From: Tetrastigma voinierianum
Lineage: Eukaryota > Streptophyta > Magnoliopsida > Vitales > Vitaceae
Length of the DNA stretch: 64,000 nucleotides
Reading direction: 5' to 3'
NCBI GenBank assembly: GCA_016808115.1
Contig: JAEQBH010000649.1
Span: 1,116,001 to 1,180,000 of the forward strand
Below the pieces are notes generated by a model. It worked only from the letters and a program-made list of their open reading frames with translations. It searched no databases and was not told the origin of the DNA. How positions within the stretch are numbered: position 1 is the first letter of the stretch; every line of letters starts with the position of its first letter. Shown here one piece after another: positions 55,939 to 64,000 of the stretch. Position numbers and translations under genes: made by a program.

Positions 55939-57483
55939 TGATTAGTGCCCAAAAAGTGCTATTTTGAACCCTATTTATTATAGGTTTTGAGTGCTTTTTT
56001 GTGTACTAATCATTCTAATTAACCCGATTTACATTAAGGTCCCTACTATTCTACCTGGACGTGACTTGTGGCAATTTTTGCAGCCAGGAGCTACCCTCAT
56101 GCCAATATTGTTGAGCTTCCATTCAAGCACGAAGAATTTAGTCAAACCCTCAACATCATAGATCAGGAGATTTAGAAGGAAAGAAGAGAGGAAAATAGAA
56201 GAAAATTGAAGCAGAAGAAATGAAAGAGAAGTAGAACAAAGGGCCAACGGAACAAGAAATTACAGAGAAAACTCCGGACTTTCAGTTACGGTAATTCATC
56301 AAGTGGGATGCGAAATCACTCATATCTTCAGAATTTCGGCTAGCTAGCTTAAATGTCACTACCTAGCTTAGGCCTCCTTATTTTCGCTACTACCTAAAAA
56401 TTTCGCTTATTAGCTTAAATTTCGCTTAGCTAAGAATTACCTGCTCTAGCGAAATTTTCCATTTTCGCACACTTGGTGATTTCTGCGAAGGCGTAAAATT
56501 CTTGAGCCTTAACTTAAATCCACCGCCTTGTCATGCTTTTGTACTAATGCCAACCTACTTCAATTTTTGGTGTATTACTCTCTTGTCCTTTAACTTACCA
56601 AATTGTTAGGCTTTCTCAGCCAATAATACTGGGGTCAAGCATATAAGCCACCCATGCTCAACCCTAATTTTTCAAGAAATACTTCGCGCAACTTTCATTT
56701 TCTTTTCGCTTTCCTCTCTCTCCTCTCTTTCTCTCCTTCTCGTTGCTAGTGCCAAACACCCTCCAAGGATGACAACCCTGGAGGATGAGCGGCTAAAACC
56801 ACTTCCTCAAGTAAAAGGTCAGCTGGGGTGAGATCTTTAGGTTGTCGGTGGTTCCCCTGCCATGCGCCAGGGGTTTTGTCATTTTTGGCTCCCAAATCTT
56901 CAACTCTAGTTTTTAGCTTTTTGATTTCCCATTTTCTTAGGCCAATACTCTATGCTTTAGAATCCAAGATATTGAGGAGAGATGTACTGTGGTTCTTTAG
57001 ATGGTCTTTACGAGCCACTGAGGTAGGTTAAGGGGTTAGTGGTTTCAAACCGTAAAGGGGCCATGATGCATGCTACCAGATTACCAAATAGAGTTGCTTC
57101 AAGGGTGAGGTTTGCTAGCAACATAGATCCCTGGGTTATGCCAATGGACTATAGGTCATGTCATAATGCGAGAAATAACCCCGGGGATCTCTCGCTAGCC
57201 TAGGACCTTAAACCTAGTGGCCCAATGCTTCAAGTGAGTTCTTTTTCTTATTTTTCTTCATTTTATTTTTTAGTTGCAAACCATCCACTTCCCCGTTTTA
57301 ACCAAACCCCAAAACTAAAATTTAATTCACCGCTTGATTTCATTCAAATCATTTGTAAGAAGAGAACCCACTCGTGTTCTAATCTCAGACCGCTATGTCG
57401 CAAAGTAGTCGATCACGGCGGGGTGAGGGAGGAACTACTGATACAAATTTGCTTGATTCGCCACTTCACCGTGGCACGAATCA
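55939..57483 (+). repeat. X2 3' LTR
   Basis: It begins TGATTAGTGCCC and ends GTGGCACGAATCA (1545 bp). The first 110 bases are almost identical to the 5' LTR, and most of the rest agrees with clustered differences. It carries TTCGCTA-type motifs at 56280-56520, often in the AGCTTAAAT form. No PBS follows it. The two plus frames inside are fortuitous. Confidence 0.93.
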
Positions 57484-57900
57484 CTCATCGAGAACCGATT
57501 CCAGTCCAAGATATTTTATTTTTCTTATTTCATGGTCATAACCAACTTTTCCTTACCTTTAGTAATTCTAGAATCAAGTATTTTTCTAGTCGTCGGTGAA
57601 ACCGCCACATAGAGTTTCAAATAAGTATGGATCTCGGAAGAGTCAGTAGTTAAATTTCAAATTTTCACTAACTTCGCGGGGAATGATATCTGCACTTACA
57701 TCCAATTTTTTACTACTGAATGACCCTGTGGCACTTGCAAAGTGGCTCTGGCAAACCAAATCCATTATTAATTGCAGAACATCAAATCAGTTTTATTCAT
57801 CTTCAAACAACTTTATTCAACTTTGACATAGATACTGGAGAATTGTAAGGCTCTTGTACAAGTGTTAATTTGAGTGGTTAAGTCTATATCTTCATAGACA
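57484..57900 (+). repeat. Z2 5' LTR, second part
   Basis: It continues the Z LTR after X2. Near 57675-57760 it has GGGGAATGATATCTGCACTTAC, equivalent to GTGGGTACGATATCTGG at 24240 in Z1. The LTR probably ends at ATAGACA (57900), because the spacer AACAAGTTT and the PBS follow exactly as in Z1. Confidence 0.7.
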
Positions 57901-57911
57901 AACAAGTTTTA

Positions 57912-57932
57912 TGGCGCCATTGCCGGGAATTG
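57912..57932 (+). other. Z2 primer binding site (tRNA-Asp)
   Basis: TGGCGCCATTGCCGGGAATTG matches the complement of the tRNA-Asp 3' end with few differences and is preceded by the LTR end and an 11-base spacer. Confidence 0.9.
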
Positions 57933-58143
57933 AAAGGATTTGAATAAATCAATATTATGACAAAAGAGAGAAACACTAATTTGGACATTTTTCTTTATTT
58001 TAATAAAAGAAATGCATAAAAACAATTTTGATAGCAGTGGCTACATAAGCTACTGATCTTATAGAGAGCTTAAAGGATATAAGATTTGTGATACCACTGT
58101 TTCCAATTAATCTCAATATGTCTCCATTTCAGGAGGCTAATTA

Positions 58144-59700
58144 ATGCACGGGAAGCTAGAATTAGATATGCTTCCTATAGATTCTAAATTGGAAAGAACA
58201 CTAAGAGGCTTAAGGAAAGTAAGCAAAGCAGAAAAAGCAACCATGGCAGATGAAAGAATTGATCAGACAGTTGAACAAGAAACAGCAGCAGAAAGGCCTC
58301 CAATTCAAGATACAATGGAGAATTTCTAGAGGTTTGTCATCCAAGCAGAACACTCAGCAGTCAGACAACCTGCTATAGAGGCCAACAACTTTGAGCTAAA
58401 ACCAACATTGATCACCATGGTTCGCAGAGAATCGCCATTAGCTATCCTTAATCAAGATCCTAATGAACACTCGCGCATTCCTAGGATGGAAAACACAAGT
58501 ATTAATGGTATGAGACCAGAGGTGATAAAGCTACACCTCTTCCCCTTTTCCTTAAGAGATATTGCTGCCACATGGTATGAATCATTACCATATGGCTTAG
58601 TTGATGCATGGGAAGAGTTGGTGGAAGCATTCCTAAGAAGATTTTTTCCCCCATCCCTTATAACTGAAAGAAGAAGGAAAATCATAGTGTTCCAACAAGG
58701 GGAGGATGAAAGCTTGTATACTGCATGGGAAAGGTACAAAAGGCTGCTGAAGAGATGTCCTATGAATGGCATAGATTTGAAGACATAAATGGATATTGTC
58801 TATCACTCTCTGAATGATACTTCTAAGGGTATCATAGATGCTTCTTGTTGTGGGGCATTCAAGAGGAAAAGTGCAGAGGAGGCTAGGGATTTGATAGCAA
58901 ACCTAGCCAAATGCAATATGAAAGCTCCATCTGGTCATTGAGCTTAACAAGATGATTGCCATGGAAGCAAAGTTATATGTTATTATGCACAGGATGGATA
59001 AACTGGATAAAAAACTGCATTTTTCCCATGAGATTTGAGCAGTAGAGAGAGGTGGAATCAGGAGAAGTGTTGAGGGATCAACTAATGAAGATCCCATGCG
59101 AATGAGAGCCACCACCTGAATGAACAGAGAAGCTATCATTTCAAGCCGAATCCCAACTTGCCCACACATTACACCAAAGACAAGGAACCATGAGAACTTC
59201 TATATGGTAGGTCAAGGCCAAAGATAGCGTAATTTCTAGCAGCGGTATCATCCACCAAGTTCAACAAAGAAGAATAGCGAGAAAAAAAGAAATGAATATC
59301 AAGGTCAAAGAGACCCAATGTTGAGGAGTAGATGAAATACGCTCACGGGGATAACAAAAATTTGCTTCACACCCATGAACAGAAATTTGCTGAGTTGGAA
59401 GCTCTTAAATCCAACTCACAAATGTTTCAATCAAACACCAATGCTTAAGAGGTTGGGCAACTGGCCTTAACCTTGCAAACCAGAACAAGAATGCATTCCC
59501 CAATGACACTCAGAAAAATCCAAAGGACTATATGGCAATCTAGCTGAGGAGTGGCAGGGAAATGAGTAACAACAAAGCATAAGAGAAAGAGAAGACTAAT
59601 AAAAAACAAGAGAAGGCAACTGGAGGAGATCATGGAAAGAGCATGGCAGAGAGGACTACAAAAATAGAGAAGCAGGTGCAAACTGAGCAGCCTGAGAAAA
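58144..59700 (+). pseudogene. gag: Z2 gag, mostly readable
   Basis: A first frame (58144-58329) reads MHGKLELDMLPIDSKLERTL and continues to a stop in an acidic region. The main gag domain lies in one open frame, 58408-58788 (126 codons): RRESPLAILNQDPNEHSRIP, then KLHLFPFSLRDIAATWYESL, WEELVEAFLRRFFPPSL and SLYTAWERYKRLLKRCPMNG. These are the diagnostic blocks of the Athila retrotransposon gag domain. Further fragments (SLNDTSKGIIDA, KRKSAEEARDLIANLAKCN) extend to about 58920, and lysine/glutamate-rich text reaches 59700. It is the best-preserved gag in the window. Antisense frames at 58452-58772 and 59445-59861 are shadows. Confidence 0.9.
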
Positions 59701-60231
59701 GCAGTGAGTAGAAACAGAAGGAAAAGGTTAAAACTTACACCCCTGCAATCCCATTTCCACAGAGGATTCAGAAGGCAAGGAAAGAAGAACAATTTTCTAA
59801 ATTCTTGGAAATTTTCAAGAAAAGAGAAATCAATATTCCTTTTGCAGAGGCATTGACTCAAATTCCCAATTATGCAAAATTTCTGAAAGATATATTGAAC
59901 ATGAAGAAGAAGATCGTTGAGGAAGGAATAGTGAACTTAACCCGCTACCAGGCAGCTGGTCTCGCAGAAGCTCCACCAAGAAAATGAAGGACCTGTGTTT
60001 CACCATTCCCCGCTTCAATAAAGGAAATATAAGTTCAAGAAAGCCTTATGTGACTCAGGAGCCAGCATCAACTTGATGCCCCTATCAGTGGTACAGAGAT
60101 TGAGTTTGGGGGAACTTACCCTAACAACAATTACACTACAGATGGTCGGAGCAGATCCATGCTCCAACCCGTATGTTTGAAGATGTGTCACAAGGTAGGG
60201 AAATTTATCTTCCCGCGATTCCTGTGGTTAT
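59701..60231 (+). pseudogene. pol: Z2 protease, first part
   Basis: An open frame, 59805-59987, reads MEIFKKREINIPFAEALTQI and PNYAKFLKDILNMKKKIVEE, the block before Athila proteases. After a frameshift, at about 60036-60170, it reads KALCDSGASINLMPLSVVQ and RLSLGELTLTTITLQMVGA. This includes the active-site DSGA motif with its catalytic aspartate intact. The domain is cut at 60231 by a solo X LTR and resumes at 61842. Confidence 0.9.
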
Positions 60232-61841
60232 TGATTCGTGACACGGTAGGGTGAGCGGAATCAACAAAATTTGTTTCATATGTTCCTCCTACTGTCGTAG
60301 TCAAGCTTTACCAAAGATAGCGGTCTAGGGTCAAACACTGGGATGGGTTCATCCTAGGAATGATTCTCGCACTTCGCCGTTGAAATGAGGCTTTTTGCTT
60401 TGGATTTTTGGAATTGCTTTGTGTCAAAGGGAGTCAGATGTTCATCGACTAACCAGAATATTTAAATTGAATTTGCGGGAATGGTAACCTTGAAGGCTTT
60501 GAAATACCACTTGATAACACGGGGGTTATGCGCGGTCTCCTGTTATATTCTCATGTTATGGCAAGTGACATATGTCAAAGCCATAACCTGATCTTTGTTT
60601 AACTATAAACCTAACCCTAGAACCACTCCTATTTGAGTCAACACAGGTAACATGCAGACCACAAATTCTTCGCTTTAAAACCCTAACACTTCAACCTCAT
60701 TTGGCTCGTAAAGGCCATCTATAAGAATATCAAGGCATCTAACAATAAGTATGCACTGCACTCTCAAAGCATGGTATGACGCTAAAGTACGACATTAAAT
60801 GGCATTAAACCCTAGCTTGAAAAGCTGGGAACCATAAATACATTACCTTTAGCATTTAAAACATGAGGACCAATTCGTAACCGCTCTCTAAAACCAAGCT
60901 AGCCACCTTCCGTTGAGGCTTGCTACATCCCTTGAGTTGTCATCCTCAAGGGGGTGCTCGCGTACTTAGAAAATGAAAGGAAAGAGGAGAGAGAAGAGAG
61001 TAAGCAAACCCCAAATGAAAGTCATGGGAATCTTCTGAAATCAAAAGTTGCTTAGGGTTACAAAATTATGGGGGCTTATATAGGCCACCCAAAGTGTGAA
61101 AATACAAGAATGCCTAAAACATTGGCTGATACAAGGGACAAGGTGGTAATACACCAAAATGTAGTCGTTTAGGAACAAATACACAAAATTAACAGGGGCA
61201 GGAATTTCGCTTATGCAGATAATCTCGCTAGATACGAAATTCTCGCTAGCCTAGTTTAAATTACGTAGACAGCTTAAATTGAGAAATTTGGTTATCTAAG
61301 GAATTTCGCTTAGTTAGCGAAATTTCGCTAGCCTAGCTTAAAATACGAGATAGCTTAAATTACATTCTCGCTGATATCGTTGAATTTATTCAGGATAGCT
61401 TAAATTTCGCTAGCCTAGCTTAAATTCTTCCACTACTATAGATTGCAAATTATGGTTGCTTAAATTTTCGGGCATCCCGAAATTTTCTAATCATAGCTAA
61501 ATTTCGGGTTACCTTCCGTTTTGCTTCACTCCGCACCATACTTCTTCTATCGCATCCCTTTTCATCACTTTGCTCTATTTCTTCCTTGAATCTTGATATT
61601 TTATGGTCGAAAAATAGTTTCAATCTTCATATTCAAAGACATATCTCGATATCGAACTCGAACTTAGTGGCCAAGGCATGCAAAACCTGCAAATAACCAC
61701 AAAAATAACCTCGCAATGGCATAAGTGATACTAAGTGGACCTCGAACACCTCAATTATTACTGATATGATTAGTGCGCAAAAGTACTCGTGAACCTATCT
61801 CGAATAGGGGCTCAAAATAGCACTTTTTTGGGCACTAATCG
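60232..61841 (-). mobile_element. Solo X-family LTR in the Z2 protease
   Basis: In plus-strand reading it starts TGATTCGTGACACGG and ends TTTTTTGGGCACTAATCG (last base changed from A). Length is 1610 bp. The flanks GTTAT (60227-60231) and CTTAT (61842-61846) agree at four of five bases. TTCGCTA-type motifs fill 61205-61510, many in the AGCTTAAAT form, and a TATA-like GGCTTATATAGGCC lies at 61073-61086. No internal genes are present. Confidence 0.9.
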
Positions 61842-61990
61842 CTTATGATGGTTAAGACAATCGTGTCCCTCTGTTAGGAAGACCCTTCTTAGCAATCGAG
61901 CTGCCTTGATTGATGCAAAAGGGGCGGCTGACTCGGTGGGTGGAAATGAAGCAAAGGCACTTCACCCGACAAAGGTTTGACACAACTGAT
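61842..61990 (+). pseudogene. pol: Z2 protease, second part
   Basis: After the solo LTR the protease end can be read in pieces: KDNRV, then GRPFL-like text (about 61880-61895), LIDAK and a G-rich turn to about 61960. Together with 60036-60231 it makes up the retropepsin domain. Confidence 0.65.
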
Positions 61991-62329
61991 GTTGATGTAG
62001 AAAAATTGTAATGCTATAGACATAACAAAGAGGTCCTATCGCTTGACTTGATCTCTGATTGTAACTCAGCATTCTATCAATGGAAATGAGATAATTTGTA
62101 TCTTGAGAGTGTTGGGATTATGAATTGTCGCGATTCCGCCATAAAATATGGAAATAAATTGAAGCTTGAATGAAAATAGTCGGGCAAAATTCAAGTAAAA
62201 TGTGAAAGAAAGTCACTAAACAAGAGACTGGGTGTATAGTTAGTTTTCAAAGAATTGCCCGCACTATCTCAAATATGCTTAGAACCGCAAAAGTGGAAAC
62301 CGCTATCATATCAACCTAATTGACTCCGA
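61991..62329 (+). other. Z2 protease-RT linker, degraded
   Basis: No open frame of length and no clear motif can be read here. The place corresponds to the linker that carries LKYAFLG in X1 and V. Confidence 0.4.
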
Positions 62330-63300
62330 AATGAAGAACAAAGGTTGCTGGAGATTCTAAGGAAATACAAGGAGGCTATTGCCTGGTCAATTGAAGATCT
62401 AAAGGGTATCAACCCTTCCATTTGCATGCACAAAATCCTACTAAATGATGATGCAAAACACTGGCCAATCGGCGAGGTCAACCCCGGTGGATCGAAAGAT
62501 GTTGTAAGAAAGGAAGTAATCGTAAATGGCTGAAATGTAGATTTATTTATGCAATATCGCATGTTCGGGCGAGCCTAGTTCATATGGTTCCTGGGCAGCG
62601 GCGGATTCACTATGATCGAAATGAAAGAATGAACCCATCTACAAGAACTGTGACAGGATGGAGGGTGTGTATAGATTACAGAAAATTGAATACTGCAACT
62701 AGGAAAGATCATTTTCCCTTGCCTTTCATTGATTAGATGTTGGAAAGATTAGCAGGACATCCTCACTTCTGTTTTCTTGATGGATATTCTGGATATAACC
62801 AAATTTCTATTGCACTAGAGGACGAGGAGAAAACTACTTTCACATGCCCCATGGTACTTTTCTTAAGAATGCCATTTCAAGTTATGCAATGCTCCCTGCT
62901 ACTTTCCAAAGATGTAAGGATGTCAATGCTCTTTATTTAGTGTAGGAGGTTATGGAGTTATTCATGGATGACTTTCACGCTTTATGATCCAATTTTGAAC
63001 ATTGCTTATGCACTTAGGGGACAAGATTTACTGTGTGGCGTGTGACAAGAACCTAGCTTTGAATCGTGGAAAATGTCATTTACGGTAGGACAAGACATTG
63101 TACTTGGGCATAGAATTTCTGTAGTAAAGCTGGAAGTGGACCAAGCAAAGGTTTCCATTATAAAGACTCTTCTGCCACCAACAACAATTAAGGAATAAGA
63201 AGTTTCTTGGGACATGTTGGTTTTTATAGAAGATTTATTAGAGACTTCTCTTAAAAATAGCAAGACCATTATAACCAGATTATTTGAGAAGGATGCCAAG
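62330..63300 (+). pseudogene. pol: Z2 reverse transcriptase, degraded
   Basis: An open frame, 62345-62533, has MLEILRKYKEAIAWSIEDLK and GINPSICMHKILLNDDAKH, the start of Athila RT. Then come GWRVCIDYRKLNTATRKDHF (about 62660-62715) and an open frame, 62737-62940, with MLERLAGHPHFCFLDGYSGY and NQISIALEDEEKTTFTCP. The catalytic box is near 62950-62985 (ELFMDDF). NLALNRGKCH-like text and VELEVDQAKVS-type text follow at about 63050-63150, then GHVGFYRRFIRDF near 63205-63250. In-frame stops and shifts separate the pieces. Catalytic aspartates are readable. Confidence 0.9.
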
Positions 63301-63339
63301 TTTACTTGATGAGTCCCGCAACATTCATTCGAGGAGATC

Positions 63340-63775
63340 AACCAGCATTAGTCGGGGGCCCTATCATGGCCAAACCAGATTGGAACAAAGAATTTGAGAT
63401 TATGTGCGATGCCAGTGACTATGCAATGGGAGCGTATTGGGACGTAAAGTCGACAAAGTGTTTAAAATATATACTATTCCAAAGAAACCTTCAACTGAGC
63501 TCAAGAGAATTACTCAACTACTGAAAAGGAGATGTCAAGGTGGTATTTGCATGTGAAAAGTTTAGGCCATATATATTGGGGTCCCATGTCATCATCCATA
63601 CTGATAATGCTGCAATCAAATATTTGATGGCCAAGAAAGAAGTTAAGCCAAGATTGATCAGATGGGTGTTATTACTACAAGAAATTTGATCTGTAGATCA
63701 AGGATAAGAAAGGTGGTGACAATGTAATAGCTGATAACTTGTCAAGAGTTGAAAAGACTACCGTGAAATAAGAAG
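63340..63775 (+). pseudogene. pol: Z2 RNase H
   Basis: The frame at 63306-63524 contains GGPIMAKPDWNKEFEIMCDA and SDYAMGAYW (the CDAS block holds the first catalytic residue). Then shifted frames read VVFACEKFRPYILGSHVIIH (about 63540-63598), TDNAAIKYLMAKKEVKPRLI, RWVLLLQ and IADNLSRVE (about 63738). These are the blocks of Ty3/gypsy RNase H in their normal order. Confidence 0.9.
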
Positions 63776-63799
63776 AAATGGAAGGAGCGTAAAATTTCC

Positions 63800-64000
63800 A
63801 TGAGCGCTATTTCAAATACATTCCACTAATTGGTATGTCGATATTGTGAACTTTCTAGCTTCAGGAGTGATGCCACCCGTAATCGCCTACTAATGTGAGG
63901 AAGAAATCGAGGACTAACAAAGAAGTTTACATCCGGGATGACCCAATTATTATTCAAAAGAGGAGCTTATATGATTATTAAAGGTAAAAATTTGTAAAGT
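63800..64000 (+). pseudogene. pol: Z2 integrase, N-terminal start, cut by the window edge
   Basis: WYVDIVNFLASGVMPP (about 63832-63880) and LLFKRGAYMI (about 63952-63982) correspond to the region leading to the integrase zinc finger in Athila elements. The remainder lies outside. Confidence 0.65.

Larger units (their letters stand above)
50846..57483 (+). mobile_element. X2: compact X-family element with two LTRs and no pol
   Basis: 5' LTR 50846-52373, PBS 52376-52390, gag remnants 52594-53190, non-coding internal DNA to 55938, 3' LTR 55939-57483. Flanking pentamers are CTCAC (50841-50845) and CTCAT (57484-57488), identical at four of five bases. The internal region is only 3565 bp and has no readable protease, RT, RNase H or integrase, so movement would depend on enzymes from an autonomous relative such as X1. 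It is inserted in the Z2 5' LTR. Confidence 0.85.
5413..64000 (-). mobile_element. CHR1: chromovirus (Tekay/Del type) split by nested insertions, right end outside the window
   Basis: A Ty3/gypsy element in minus orientation. From right to left: 5' LTR (from 42788, continuing past the window), tRNA-iMet PBS (42773-42784), gag (42454-41400), protease (about 41330-40975), then after a long gap RT, RNase H and integrase with chromodomain (10327-7663), polypurine tract (about 7590-7627) and 3' LTR (7589-5413). The two LTRs start alike (TGTGATGCCCC and TGTGAAGCCCC in plus-strand reading) and share long diverged stretches. Protease and RT are now separated by elements V and X1, with the protease-RT linker missing. 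This is the oldest insertion of the right-hand 58 kb. The lineage assignment rests on the C-terminal chromodomain, the gag type and the iMet PBS. Confidence 0.8.
47895..64000 (+). mobile_element. Z2: Athila-type element in the CHR1 5' LTR, right end outside the window
   Basis: Plus-strand order: 5' LTR 47895-50845 and 57484-57900 (split by X2), PBS 57912-57932, gag 58144-59700, protease 59805-60231 and 61842-61990 (split by a solo X LTR), RT 62330-63300, RNase H 63340-63775, start of integrase 63800-64000. The LTR without X2 is about 3.4 kb. The start TGAATTTTTAGTCC is inferred from comparison with Z1; the outer 3' LTR lies outside. Confidence 0.8.

Overview
The window reads as nuclear heterochromatin-like DNA of a flowering plant with a large, repeat-rich genome. 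The evidence is entirely retroelement evidence: Ty3/gypsy elements of three plant-specific lineages (Athila, Tat/Ogre-like, and chromodomain-bearing chromovirus of the Tekay/Del type), primer binding sites matching plant initiator tRNA-Met and tRNA-Asp, and LTRs of 1.2 to 3.5 kb. No host protein-coding gene, rRNA or tRNA gene could be supported. Almost every coding domain is broken by stops and frameshifts, so coding remnants are annotated as pseudogenes with domain-level boundaries (often accurate only to a few tens of bases).

Layout. Positions 1-3744 hold the gag, protease and first part of the reverse transcriptase of a Tat-like element on the minus strand. Positions 3745-5412 are AT-rich and featureless. 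From 5413 to beyond the right edge, the window is one minus-strand chromovirus, called CHR1 here: 3' LTR at 5413-7589, integrase with chromodomain, RNase H and RT at 7663-10327, protease and gag at 40975-42454, PBS at 42773-42784, and 5' LTR from 42788 onward. Everything between its two halves, and inside its 5' LTR, was inserted later.

Inside CHR1 pol sits a plus-strand Athila-type element (V, 31262-40974), which lacks its 5' end and integrase and is interrupted by a T-family LTR (35240-36428) and a short S-family LTR (37826-39038). At the left edge of V lies X1 (10328-31261), a minus-strand Athila-type element with both LTRs, a PBS, gag, protease, RT, RNase H, integrase and an envelope-like reading-frame remnant, flanked by GAACC on both sides. 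X1 is itself interrupted by a solo LTR in its 3' LTR (W, 11060-13509, TSD TTGGT), by Z-family LTR sequence (Z1, about 19535-24413) carrying half of another X element (X3), and by a solo X LTR (26819-28352). The CHR1 5' LTR is interrupted by a 3.5-kb solo LTR (S-long, 43992-47529, perfect TSD GTCCC) and then by a second Athila-type element (Z2, about 47895 to beyond 64000). The Z2 5' LTR contains a compact X derivative with both LTRs (X2, 50846-57483), and its protease carries a solo X LTR (60232-61841).

The nesting gives a relative order: CHR1 first, then V, X1, Z1 and X3 on the left, and CHR1, then Z2, then X2 and the solo X LTR on the right. X is the youngest and most frequent family (seven LTR copies). 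Each LTR family has its own short palindromic motif array (TTCGCTA/TAGCGAA in X, GTCGCGAC in Z, ACCGGTACC-type in V and W), the least ordinary feature of the window. Base-level noise, with clustered differences even between the paired LTRs of X2, suggests that some frameshifts are consensus errors.
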